This document shows positions 1-8,076 of a DNA stretch of 64,000 nt, one piece after another. A program made the position numbers and the translations under genes. The DNA comes from Bombiscardovia nodaiensis. Lineage in GTDB: Bacteria > Actinomycetota > Actinomycetes > Actinomycetales > Bifidobacteriaceae. The stretch lies in the NCBI GenBank assembly GCA_033127725.1, contig AP026798.1, forward strand, positions 992,001 to 1,056,000, written 5' to 3'. Position 1 is the first letter of the stretch; each line of letters opens with the position of its first letter. The notes beneath the pieces are model-generated. The model had not been told where the DNA came from and made no database searches. It saw only the letters and a list, made by a program, of their open reading frames with translations.

Positions 1-2
1 TT

Positions 3-479
3 GCTGTGGGCGCTCAGTGTGTGTGTGGCAACCCGCTGGCAGTGATTACCCGACCTGAGCTGCCGGGCGGCATTCCCTTTCCCACGACCTGCTATCTGAC
101 TTCGCCCCAGGCGGTCAAGGCTGTCTCCCACCTGGAGGCCGAGGGAGTTATGGCCACGATGAATGAGCAACTGGCGCAGGATGAGAACCTGCGTGAGCGC
201 TATGAGCGAGCCCACCGCACCTATTTGGCTTTCCGCCAGCTTTTAGCTGAGCGCCTGGGTGACGATCAGAGCCATATTGAAGGCATTTCTGCTGGTGGCA
301 TGCCCAAGCGCGTCAAGTGTTTGCACGCGTTGGTGGCTCAATCGCTGGTGATGGGACCGGGAGTCAATCCTCTGGGTGACCAAGCTTTGGAAGCTGTCGC
401 TGATAGTTTTAGCCCTAGCCGCTGCGATTGCGATCAGCCGTGGCCGCAGCGCGCTCTAGCTGGTGAATCCAGTTTGTAG
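3..479 (+). CDS. DUF501 family protein, 5' end missing
   Basis: The frame is open from the first bases of the window, so the true start lies upstream and only the C-terminal ~158 residues are seen. The sequence fits DUF501, a small actinobacterial protein of unknown role: a CxC pair near the visible start (CVCGNP), a G-x-PFPT-x-CYLT block, and a second CxC (RCDCDQPWP) near the C-terminus. In actinobacteria this gene usually sits between eno/divIC and ppx; the next gene here is ppx-like, 53 bp on, which supports the call. The paired CxC motifs suggest metal or redox chemistry, but that is inference. Confidence 0.85.
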   Translation, partial: AVGAQCVCGNPLAVITRPELPGGIPFPTTCYLTSPQAVKAVSHLEAEGVMATMNEQLAQDENLRERYERAHRTYLAFRQLLAERLGDDQSHIEGISAGGMPKRVKCLHALVAQSLVMGPGVNPLGDQALEAVADSFSPSRCDCDQPWPQRALAGESSL

Positions 480-532
480 GCCAGTAGGTGGCAGTTGTAG
501 TGAGTGAACAAGCGTGGAAGGGCAAGGCAATA

Positions 533-1540
533 ATGACGCACAGGGCATCGGTCACGGTCGCAGGCGTGGACTGTGGCACTAACTCTATTCGGCTCATGGT
601 GGCCCAGGTTGACGAACAGGGTCTGCACCCCCTGCGGCCCAGGCTCATGCGCGTGGTGCGTCTGGGGGAGGGCGTGGACCGCAATCACCGGTTCAGTCAG
701 GGGGCCCTGGAGCGTACGTTTGCGGCGGCTCGAGAGTTTGCACAAGTGTTGGGCGAATACCAGGTTGATGCCCTGCGATTCGTGGCAACCTCGGCCAGCA
801 GAGATGCCAGCAATCGAGCTGAGTTCGAGGCTGGTATCCATGAAATTTTAGGTGTTGAGCCCCAGGTGATTGCGGGCACGCAAGAGGCACAGTTGAGTTT
901 CCTGGGTGCTGTCAGCGTCTTGGAGCAGGAGCAGGGGCAGGACGTGCCAGCTGCTCCCTATCTGGTTGTGGACCTGGGTGGGGGCTCCACAGAGCTGGTA
1001 GCGGGTGCCGACGGCCTTTCAGGGCCCGTTGATCAGGTTCAGGCTGCCTACTCAATGAACATCGGTTCAGTGCGTATGACTGAGCGGCACTTGCGCTCCG
1101 ACCCGCCGACCGCCCACGAGATTGAGCAGGCCCAGGCAGACATCGACGAACATATTACGCAAGCCTTCCAGGCAGTCCCCGTTGACCAGGTGCGCACGCT
1201 CATCGGTGTGTCGGGCACAGTGACCACGATGAGTGCGATTGCCCTGGGATTGGACCACTACGAGCGCCAGGCGGTCGATGGAGCGCGAATCGCCTTGGAG
1301 GACGCGCAGGCGGCCAATCGGCGGGTCTTGCAGATGAGCCGGCAGGAGCGCGCCGGATTGGGGGCCATCCACCCCGGGCGTATCGACGTGATTGGAGGAG
1401 GGGCCTTGGTCTGGTCTCGCCTGCTAGAGCGCCTGCGGGCGGCTGCTCCCAGTTTGCAAGGCGGGTATGTGGCCAGTGAGCACGGCCTGCTCGATGGACT
1501 CGTGTTGAGCCTAGGCAGGGACCTGCTGGCTGGCGAGTAG
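533..1540 (+). CDS. ppx: Ppx/GppA family exopolyphosphatase
   Basis: A 335-residue protein of the Ppx/GppA phosphatase family (ASKHA fold), which hydrolyses terminal phosphates of polyphosphate or the pppGpp 5' phosphate. The N-terminal phosphate-1 loop reads VAGVDCGTNSIRL; the second phosphate loop is VVDLGGGSTEL near residue 145; a late IGVSGTVTT stretch and GRIDVIGGGALV complete the fold. It is the short two-domain form without the HD extension. ATG at 533 was chosen over in-frame GTGs at 488 and 500 because GGAAGG lies 11 nt upstream and the family motif begins soon after. It follows the DUF501 gene closely, so the two are probably co-transcribed. Confidence 0.9.
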   Translation: MTHRASVTVAGVDCGTNSIRLMVAQVDEQGLHPLRPRLMRVVRLGEGVDRNHRFSQGALERTFAAAREFAQVLGEYQVDALRFVATSASRDASNRAEFEAGIHEILGVEPQVIAGTQEAQLSFLGAVSVLEQEQGQDVPAAPYLVVDLGGGSTELVAGADGLSGPVDQVQAAYSMNIGSVRMTERHLRSDPPTAHEIEQAQADIDEHITQAFQAVPVDQVRTLIGVSGTVTTMSAIALGLDHYERQAVDGARIALEDAQAANRRVLQMSRQERAGLGAIHPGRIDVIGGGALVWSRLLERLRAAAPSLQGGYVASEHGLLDGLVLSLGRDLLAGE

Positions 1541-1587
1541 TGCGGGGTGTTCGTCCACAGGGGTATAGTATCCTCTAGTGGTTGCAA

Positions 1588-1671
1588 GCCCCGGTGGCGG
1601 AACGGTAGACGCAGCGGACTTAAAATCCGCCGCCCTCAACAGGCGTGTGGGTTCGATTCCCACCCGGGGCA
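1588..1671 (+). tRNA. tRNA-Leu (anticodon TAA)
   Basis: An 84-nt class II tRNA. The acceptor stem GCCCCGG pairs perfectly with CCGGGGC, the anticodon stem GCGGA/TCCGC holds the loop CTTAAAA (anticodon TAA at 1621-1623), a long variable arm follows, and the T arm carries GGTTCGATTCC. The discriminator is A and CCA is not encoded. It reads UUA (and UUG) leucine codons. Confidence 0.96.
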
Positions 1672-1785
1672 CTTGTTCGTGAGTATTACATACTAAGAGT
1701 TCGGTGAGGATTGAGGTTCGAGCGACTTGTAACTTTTCGCTTGAACCGATACCCTAGAGGTCAGTTGGCAAGTTCGGAGGACGAT

Positions 1786-2193
1786 ATGACGCAAGAGTCT
1801 GCTCTCAAGGCGAATGCCGCCTTTGGTGCTTATCCGACCCTTGAATTTCAGGGTCCGGCTTTCCGCGGGTTGCACGTGGAGGAGCTGGTGGAAGGTGATG
1901 GCCCACTGGTGCGTAAGGGTGACACGGTCACGGTGAACTACCATGGCCTCGTCTGGGGATCAGACAAGCCCTTTGACTCATCCTTCGACCGTCACCAGCC
2001 GGCCAGCTTTGCCATTGGTGTGGGCCAGGTCATTCAGGGTTGGGATCGCAGTCTGCCGGGCCACAATGTGGGCTCCCGGCTCCTGCTGTCTATCCCGCCA
2101 GAGTACGGCTATGGCTCGCGCGGTGTACCTCAAGCAGGAATAGGTGGAGATGATACGCTAGTTTTCGTGGTGGACATTGTCTCGACCCGGTGA
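1786..2193 (+). CDS. FKBP-type peptidyl-prolyl cis-trans isomerase
   Basis: A 135-residue single-domain FKBP that speeds cis-trans isomerisation of X-Pro bonds. The family core is clear: VTVNYHGLVW, FDSSFDR, FAIGVGQVIQGWD and LLLSIPPEYGYG, ending in TLVFVVDIVS. No signal peptide is visible, so it is probably cytoplasmic. ATG 1786 is preceded by GGAGG at 5 nt; upstream in-frame codons lack any such signal. A good intrinsic terminator follows directly, so it is likely a monocistronic unit ahead of greA. Confidence 0.92.
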   Translation: MTQESALKANAAFGAYPTLEFQGPAFRGLHVEELVEGDGPLVRKGDTVTVNYHGLVWGSDKPFDSSFDRHQPASFAIGVGQVIQGWDRSLPGHNVGSRLLLSIPPEYGYGSRGVPQAGIGGDDTLVFVVDIVSTR

Positions 2194-2208
2194 CGCTTGG
2201 TAAAGTGG

Positions 2209-2233
2209 GCGCCGGCGAGACCGGCGCTTTTTT
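2209..2233 (+). terminator. Rho-independent terminator after FKBP gene
   Basis: A perfect 7-bp stem GCGCCGG/CCGGCGC with a 5-nt CGAGA loop is followed by six T residues. It lies 16 nt past the FKBP stop codon. Confidence 0.93.
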
Positions 2234-2342
2234 CTATCTGTGTATGCCCAAAGCCTTCAGCGTTGAGGCCAGCAGCATATCGAAGGACTGAGCGGGGTTG
2301 GTCCTTAACTGTATCGTGAAACAATAACTCAAGGAGGGTGTG

Positions 2343-2822
2343 ATGGCAGAAGAAAAGACTATCCTGCTGACACAAGAAGCGTATAACAAGCTGGAAGACG
2401 AGCTCAAGCACCGGCAGGGGGAGTACCGTGACGAAATTACGGAACGTATCGCTGCTGCGCGTGCTGAAGGTGATTTGAGCGAGAACGGCGGCTACCAGGC
2501 TGCGCGTGAAGAGCAGGGCAAGAATGAGGGCCGGATTAACGAGCTCATTGTCAAGCTGCGCAACGCCAAGATTTTGAAGGCCCCCAAAGCAGGCAGCGTA
2601 GGCAACGGCTCTGTCGTGACGCTCGATTTAGCTGGTAATGAGATGGTTTATGTGCTGGGCTCGCGCGACATCGCCGTGGCTACTGATTACGATGTGATCA
2701 GCCCAGAGTCTCCCATCGGAGCGGCTATTATGGGCCACAAGAAGGGCGATTCTGTCTCCTACCAAACTCCAAACGGCAAGGAGATTACGGTAACGATTCA
2801 AGATGCGAAACCGTTGAAGTAA
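2343..2822 (+). CDS. greA: Transcription elongation factor GreA
   Basis: A 159-residue GreA, which binds in the RNA polymerase secondary channel and stimulates cleavage of backtracked RNA. The N-terminal coiled coil carries the typical ARAEGDLSENGGYQAAREEQG with the acidic tip residues D and E; the C-terminal FKBP-like domain contains VTLDLAG and SPIGAAIMGHKKGDSV. A GGAGG lies 5 nt before ATG 2343; the GTG just before it would add one residue. Length is normal for the family. It stands alone between two hairpins. Confidence 0.95.
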   Translation: MAEEKTILLTQEAYNKLEDELKHRQGEYRDEITERIAAARAEGDLSENGGYQAAREEQGKNEGRINELIVKLRNAKILKAPKAGSVGNGSVVTLDLAGNEMVYVLGSRDIAVATDYDVISPESPIGAAIMGHKKGDSVSYQTPNGKEITVTIQDAKPLK

Positions 2823-2841
2823 TGCCATGAGGCCTTATGCG

Positions 2842-2884
2842 AGGGGCTCTGGTGGACCTATCTCATAGTCCGCCAGAGCCCCTT
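2842..2884. terminator. Hairpin between convergent greA and hlyIII genes
   Basis: A long inverted repeat (GGGGCTCTGG... paired with ...CCAGAGCCCC, further extended by GGAC/GTCC) sits between two tail-to-tail genes. T tracts on both sides are short, so it is probably a bidirectional, moderately efficient terminator. Confidence 0.7.
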
Positions 2885-2905
2885 AACTGTGCCTGGGCAC
2901 CCGAC

Positions 2906-3799
2906 TCACATGAGTTGACAGACGACCAGGTAGATGGCCACCACATGGCAGGCGTAGCCAGCTACGGTGCCGCAGTGGAAAATCTCGTGGAATCCGAATA
3001 TGCGGGGCCAGGGGTCTGGTTTGCGCAGGGCATAGACTACGGCTCCTGCGATATAGCAGATGCCGCCAGCAATGAGCAGCCAGACCACCGCAGGGCCCGC
3101 CGCTGGCGAGTGCCAGAAGAGGTCTAGAAAGGCGACTCCGGCGACACCGAAGACGACATAAACCGAAGTGTAGAGCCAGCGGGGTGCTGAAATCCAGACG
3201 ACATGGATGAACATCACCACCAGGGTGCAGCTCCAAATGCCGATGAGGATGACCTTGCGCCAGAAGCTGTCCAGGGCGAAGGCGACCGGCGTGTAGGTGC
3301 CGGCTATGAGTAAGAAAATGTTGACATGGTCCAGGCGACGCAAGATGTCGGTAACCCGGGGTGACCAGTCGCCCAAGTGATAGAGGGCTGAGTTGCCGAA
3401 GAGCGCCAGCGAGCAGACCATAAAGACGGCGCACGCCCATTTCAAACCTGCGCCGGGGCTGATGCAGATCAGCACAATACCCGAGGCTAGGGCGAGTGGG
3501 GCGGCGATAGCGTGAATCCATCCACGCATGAGTGGTTTGGGCCTGCCGTGCACGTCCAAGCGCACCTTGTGCTCTATCTCGTCGTCGGGAATACCCTCAA
3601 TGATGGCGGCTTTAGTTTCGGACTTTTCAATGATTTTTGCGGCCTTAGCCTGCCCTTTTGCTCGCACAGCCGCTGCCTTCGCCTTCAAGTGGTCTTCACG
3701 GGTCAATTGGGCCTGCTGGCGGGCAGCCAAGAGCTCCTGTCGGCGTTGCTCGCGCAGGGCAGCCACCTGCGGATCCTCGTGTGATAAGTCTTGCGCCAT
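2906..3799 (-). CDS. Hemolysin III / PAQR family membrane protein with N-terminal coiled coil
   Basis: A 297-residue membrane protein. From about residue 105 on it has the seven-helix HlyIII (PAQR-related) fold: GWIHAIAAPLALASG at the start, ALYHLGDWSP and RRLDHVNIFLLIAGTYTP in the middle, and GFHEIFHCGTVAGYACH near the end. These supply the conserved H, D and late HxxxH positions thought to bind metal. The first ~95 residues are highly charged (LREQRRQELLAARQQ) and predicted helical, an extension not needed for the core fold. The start at 3799 has GGAGG 5 nt upstream. True cytolytic activity is not established for most family members. Confidence 0.88.
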   Translation of the reverse strand: MAQDLSHEDPQVAALREQRRQELLAARQQAQLTREDHLKAKAAAVRAKGQAKAAKIIEKSETKAAIIEGIPDDEIEHKVRLDVHGRPKPLMRGWIHAIAAPLALASGIVLICISPGAGLKWACAVFMVCSLALFGNSALYHLGDWSPRVTDILRRLDHVNIFLLIAGTYTPVAFALDSFWRKVILIGIWSCTLVVMFIHVVWISAPRWLYTSVYVVFGVAGVAFLDLFWHSPAAGPAVVWLLIAGGICYIAGAVVYALRKPDPWPRIFGFHEIFHCGTVAGYACHVVAIYLVVCQLM

Positions 3800-3947
3800 C
3801 CTATCCTCCCGTGTGTGGAAGCGCGCTGAATGCGCCAGGCCTTCTACTGCCAGTGTAAACCTAGGGGCACTACCTTGGCTGACTGGCATGCATGCAAACA
3901 GACTCGCCTGAAAGCGGAGGGCGGCCAGGCTTCCTAGGGCATTCGCT

Positions 3948-5477
3948 ATGATAATGGGTATGGCTGATTTTTCCGAGATTCTCGCATCATTTCCCGATTT
4001 TAACGAGAGCGACCGTGAGTGGCTTCACTTGTTAGTGGCTGACTGGCAGGTTATTGCCGATTTGAGTTTTGCTGACCTCCTCCTCTTGCTCAAGCGCGCT
4101 GACGGTTCATATGTGGTGGCAGAGCAGTGCAGGCCCTCCACAGTGATGTCTCTGCGCACTGAGGACGTGGTGGGTGATTTGATTCCCTCAGAGCGCAAGC
4201 GCGAGCTAGATGCCGCTATGCTGTCCCAGACGACTGTGCGTTCCAACACCATGCGTACGGTGGGTAAGGCCACGGTCTGCGATGTCTACGCGCCTATCCG
4301 CCACCAGGGTAAGACCTTGGGCCTGGTGGCTCGCGAGACGAACATGGCCACCCGTGAGTCCAACGGACGTTACGAGAGTGAGAGTATCAACGCTGGCAAA
4401 GCCCTCTTCGACATGATTACGCGCGGGCAGTTCCCATACTCCGACTCAGTGATGAACCAGCGGCATAACGCTCGGGTGGCCGACGGTTTTATCATTCTGA
4501 CCGCGGGCGGCATTGTGCGCTATGCTTCCCCGAACGCCATATCATGCTTCAGGCGCCTGGGATCGGTGGAGACTATGCCTGGACAATACTTGAGTGAGAT
4601 TGGCACTTCGCTCATCCAGCAAAACGACCCCCTGCCTGACTCCCTGCCCCTAGTGCTGACGGGTAAGGCTGCTGTGGATTCAGAGCTGGTGGTCAACCGT
4701 TCTGCGGTCTCCATGCGCTCCCTGCCCCTGTACGGTAAGGACGGCAGAATTGGCGGCATTGTGCTCTGCCGGGATGTGACCGAGTTGAGGCGCAGGGAGA
4801 AGGAGTTGCAGACCAAGGACGCCACCATTTCCGAGATTCACCATCGGGTAAAGAATAACTTGCAGACGGTCTCCGCGCTCTTGCGCTTGCAGGGGCGTAG
4901 AACCAAGTCTAAAGAAGTGCGCAAGGAGCTGGAAGAGGCCCAGCGCAGGGTGCAAACGATTGCCGTAGTGCATGAAGGCTTGAGCCAGACAGCTGATGAG
5001 ATTGTCGATTTTGATAAGGTGATAGCCAACCTGCTCAAGATGAGCGTGGACTTAGCGACGACCGGTGAGCAGAAGATCTCCATCTCCTATATTGGCAAAT
5101 TCGGCATGATGCCTGCCCAGGATGCCACTCCGCTCTCCTTGGTGCTCACGGAGTTGGTCAACAACGCAGTCGAGCACGGGTTTGAGGGCCGCGATGAGGG
5201 GCATATCACCATCTCGGTGGGACGAGGCGGCGATAATTTGAATGTGGTGGTAGAAGACGATGGTAACGGCTACCACACTGAGTCCAACGCTGGCCAGGCT
5301 CGGCCCTCTGGATCGGGACTTGGTACGCAGATTATCAACACTTTTGTGACCAATGACTTCGGCGGCACTGTCCGTTGGGAACCACGCCGGGATGGGGGCA
5401 CGCGGGTAGTGATTAACCTCACCCTGCGGGTGGCCCAAACGTCGAGTGAAAAGAGTCATCTCGCGGCCCTGGAGTGA
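3948..5477 (+). CDS. pdtaS: PdtaS-type sensor histidine kinase
   Basis: A soluble kinase of up to 509 residues. An N-terminal GAF domain (~20-150) and a PAS-like segment (~170-280) precede an HWE/HisKA_2 dimerisation module around residue 300, whose ISEIHHRVKNNLQ contains the phospho-accepting His, then an HATPase_c domain with N box VLTELVNNAVEHG, VVVEDDGNG and GSGLG. This order matches mycobacterial PdtaS (Rv3220c). The neighbouring whiB gene is the same partner seen there, and the cognate ANTAR regulator lies at 34287. No transmembrane helix is seen. The start is uncertain: in-frame ATGs at 3948, 3954 and 3960 follow weak ribosome-binding signals. Confidence 0.9.
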   Translation: MIMGMADFSEILASFPDFNESDREWLHLLVADWQVIADLSFADLLLLLKRADGSYVVAEQCRPSTVMSLRTEDVVGDLIPSERKRELDAAMLSQTTVRSNTMRTVGKATVCDVYAPIRHQGKTLGLVARETNMATRESNGRYESESINAGKALFDMITRGQFPYSDSVMNQRHNARVADGFIILTAGGIVRYASPNAISCFRRLGSVETMPGQYLSEIGTSLIQQNDPLPDSLPLVLTGKAAVDSELVVNRSAVSMRSLPLYGKDGRIGGIVLCRDVTELRRREKELQTKDATISEIHHRVKNNLQTVSALLRLQGRRTKSKEVRKELEEAQRRVQTIAVVHEGLSQTADEIVDFDKVIANLLKMSVDLATTGEQKISISYIGKFGMMPAQDATPLSLVLTELVNNAVEHGFEGRDEGHITISVGRGGDNLNVVVEDDGNGYHTESNAGQARPSGSGLGTQIINTFVTNDFGGTVRWEPRRDGGTRVVINLTLRVAQTSSEKSHLAALE

Positions 5478-5515
5478 GCGCAAGGGCTGGGGCGAGCTAG
5501 CCTATAGAAGCCTAC

Positions 5516-5563
5516 AAAAAAACCGGATGGTATTCGCAGATAAGCAATCGGATACCATCCGGT
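5516..5563 (-). terminator. Terminator after whiB
   Basis: Arms ACCGGATGGTATTCG and CGGATACCATCCGGT form a near-perfect 15-bp stem with a 12-nt loop. A run of seven A on the + strand becomes a T tract when read on the minus strand, so it terminates the whiB transcript. Confidence 0.85.
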
Positions 5564-5592
5564 AGGAGCCTTGGCTGGGCTTAAGAGTTTCT

Positions 5593-5868
5593 TCAGGACT
5601 GCTGCATAGCCTGACTGCGACGGGCTCGCATAGCCCTGCGCTTCAAAGCTCTGCGTTCGTCTTCGCTCAGGCCACCCCAGACACCGTAATCCTGGTTGGT
5701 GTCGAGCGCGCACTTCAGGCAAGCGTCAATCACCTCACAAGTCCTGCATACGGCTTTGGCTTCTTCAATCTGCTGGTATGCGGCGCCCGTATTACCTACA
5801 GGGAAGAAAAGCTCAGGATCTTTGTCGCGGCAAGCTGCCTTGGCACGCCAATCAAATGCGCTGCTCAT
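5593..5868 (-). CDS. whiB: WhiB-family iron-sulfur transcription factor (WhiB1-like)
   Basis: A 91-residue Wbl protein, a [4Fe-4S] nitric-oxide-sensitive regulator that binds the primary sigma factor in actinobacteria. The four cluster cysteines are at residues 13, 41, 44 and 50 (C..CRTCEVIDAC), followed by the GVWGG turn and a basic tail (ERRALKRRAMRARR) for DNA contact. It resembles WhiB1, and its position next to pdtaS is the same as in mycobacteria. The start at 5868 (MSSAFDWRAKAAC) is chosen by family length; an in-frame start at 5901 would add 11 residues. Confidence 0.93.
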   Translation of the reverse strand: MSSAFDWRAKAACRDKDPELFFPVGNTGAAYQQIEEAKAVCRTCEVIDACLKCALDTNQDYGVWGGLSEDERRALKRRAMRARRSQAMQQS

Positions 5869-5952
5869 ACTGGTACTACCCCTACCTTCCACTACTGTCA
5901 CTACTGCTCAACAATTGCACTTACTCTAGGGAAGCACGATTACGACAACTTT

Positions 5953-7977
5953 TCAAGGTCTAGGAGCGAAATTTCTTCTTTCAGAGCACTGTATTTGTTG
6001 TGCTTGACCAGCGCTCATCAAGACGGCTCGCCCTGGTATGGACCCCACTTGCTCGCCTAAACGCCGCAAAAGGACGGTAGGAATACCGGACAGCAGGTCC
6101 TGAGACTGCTGGCCACTGGGGAAGACGATCTGAGAGCTGAAGAGTTCAGGCTTGCGTACCAGGCGGGCCGACTCAAGAGCTAGAATCACGCACACTCGCG
6201 GGTCTTGGAGGGCTTGGCTGACCTGCTGGGCGGTGCGATCCTGGCACAGGGGGTCCATCAGCTGGTCGGCTGCATCTATCAGCCAGACGCTGTAGGGGGC
6301 TGGTGGTGGAAGCAGTGTAGGGCTGCCTCTGAGCTGCCCGGCTGGCGGTTTCGAGGTCTTACCCTCGTATGCCCAAGTGGGGTGCCTAGGGCTGCCAGAG
6401 TGGGGGAGCCTGACCTCTACCTCCTTGAGTTCTCCCGCCTGGTAGGAGCTCATTCTCACGCCAGGAGGACTGCGCTGACCTGGCGTATGCGCATACAAGT
6501 CGAGTAGCTGCTCGCGAATGAGCTCCAGCAAGTTGCTTTTGCCTCGTCCTAAACCGCCGATGATGGCGATGTTGCCGGTCACCGGCAGTCGGCAGGGGTG
6601 CCAGAGAACGCCGTCGTCTGCCAAGCCGATACAGAGGAGAGGGTGACCATCGTCCCAGGTATTTACCGCCTGAGGCGTGTTGAGCTGCCCGCTGCTGACG
6701 CTCGTGGGTAGAGCGGGAGTAAAGAGGGGACTGGCGCTCGCGGATCCGTAGCAGTGGCTGGCGAGGAGTACCTGGTCAACTACTGCTTCGGGTTGCTTGC
6801 AGTAGGCGCAGCGGAAAGCTACTAGTCGTTCTCCGTCCTGGTAAAAGCCGGCTCCTGGTTCCCGAGGTTTGATGAGGGCCGCGCAGGAGGATCCCAAGAG
6901 TTCCTTGGACTGCATAGAGTCCTTGACCCGTAAGCAGATGGACAGGTTCATGTTGGCTCGCATGTGGGCGTTGACCTGTCCCATGGGATTCTGGGTGCAG
7001 GCAATCAAGTTCATACCCAGGGACCGGCCTAGGGAGGCCAGCTGGACCAGATGATCCATGTAGTCAGGCAGTTGCTGGCTCAGAGCCTGAAATTCGTCAA
7101 TCACGACGATGAGTCGGGCTGGCTCAGGGTTGAGATCGCGGGTGTCGCCAAGTCCCTGACTGGCTACCAGCTCCTCCCGGCGTTTCAGCTCGCGTTCGAT
7201 ACCTTCGATGGCCCGGGCGGCGGCTTCCAAGTTAAGGTCGGAGACGAAGCCCACAGTGTGGGGCAAGCGGCTGAGCTGACTGAAGGCCGAACCTCCTTTG
7301 AAGTCCAAAAAGACGAAATTCAGGCGGCTGGGTGGCAGCTGGCAGGCCAGGGCCAGGCACCAGTCTTGCAAGAATGCGGACTTTCCTGATCCGGTGGTGC
7401 CAGCTACGAGCGCGTGCGGGCCCTGAAGGGGAAGGTCTATGTGTAGAACGCCGTTGGCTGTGCTGCCCATAAGGGCATCGTAAGGAGTGCTGTCAGCTTG
7501 GCTGACTTCCGGGTGGGTACTGCCTGCGGCGACCAGCCAGCTGTGGACAATGCCTTGCCAGAGTGCTCCACCGGCCTCGACAGCTTGGTGGGCTGGGAGA
7601 AAATCCTCTAAGGGTCTCGTTTCCAACTGTCTAACTTGCGAACTCAGGGCTTGTGCCTGGTCAGACTCGCTCGCAGGAAGTGTCTTGCTGGTTCCTAGCT
7701 GCCGGTGCTCACCAGAGGGCTGCTCGCGCTCCTGGCGTTCGGTCCAGTAGCTGCTGACTACTAGGGCCAAGGTAGCGACGGCGCTGGGTGCAAAGAACAA
7801 GGCAAAGAGCCAGCGGCCCTGCACCGCCATCATTACTGCTAGGCCGCATTGGGCTAGGACGGGGGCGATTTGCCCGAGTAAGCGCCAGCGAACCAGTCGT
7901 GCCTGCCGGGCTTGTTCAGGCGACTGAGACGACTTGCGGTGCTGACGTTGGTGTGAACTGCCTCTCGAAACGTGCAT
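5953..7977 (-). CDS. FtsK/SpoIIIE-type (EccC-like) membrane ATPase
   Basis: A 674-residue protein with two hydrophobic helices near residues 33-77, then two FtsK/SpoIIIE-like NTPase modules. The first is intact: Walker A GTTGSGKS (193-200), LDFKGGSAF, Walker B LIVVIDEFQAL (~289-299) and the sensor-like GMNLIACTQNP. The second has a divergent P-loop GGLGRGKS and no clear Walker B, so is probably degenerate. This tandem pattern is that of EccC/EssC motors of type VII secretion rather than chromosome-segregating FtsK, since no gamma DNA-recognition domain is visible. No WXG100 or other ESX gene adjoins it; the neighbours are whiB and LCP genes. Confidence 0.82.
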   Translation of the reverse strand: MHVSRGSSHQRQHRKSSQSPEQARQARLVRWRLLGQIAPVLAQCGLAVMMAVQGRWLFALFFAPSAVATLALVVSSYWTERQEREQPSGEHRQLGTSKTLPASESDQAQALSSQVRQLETRPLEDFLPAHQAVEAGGALWQGIVHSWLVAAGSTHPEVSQADSTPYDALMGSTANGVLHIDLPLQGPHALVAGTTGSGKSAFLQDWCLALACQLPPSRLNFVFLDFKGGSAFSQLSRLPHTVGFVSDLNLEAAARAIEGIERELKRREELVASQGLGDTRDLNPEPARLIVVIDEFQALSQQLPDYMDHLVQLASLGRSLGMNLIACTQNPMGQVNAHMRANMNLSICLRVKDSMQSKELLGSSCAALIKPREPGAGFYQDGERLVAFRCAYCKQPEAVVDQVLLASHCYGSASASPLFTPALPTSVSSGQLNTPQAVNTWDDGHPLLCIGLADDGVLWHPCRLPVTGNIAIIGGLGRGKSNLLELIREQLLDLYAHTPGQRSPPGVRMSSYQAGELKEVEVRLPHSGSPRHPTWAYEGKTSKPPAGQLRGSPTLLPPPAPYSVWLIDAADQLMDPLCQDRTAQQVSQALQDPRVCVILALESARLVRKPELFSSQIVFPSGQQSQDLLSGIPTVLLRRLGEQVGSIPGRAVLMSAGQAQQIQCSERRNFAPRP

Positions 7978-8076
7978 ATCTCCAGTGTGAACCTACTGGG
8001 GGCTTCTGCGCGAGCCCGAGAGACAATGTGGTCGAATGTGGCTAGCGATGTGCATAAGTCCAAAAGCAGACTGGAC

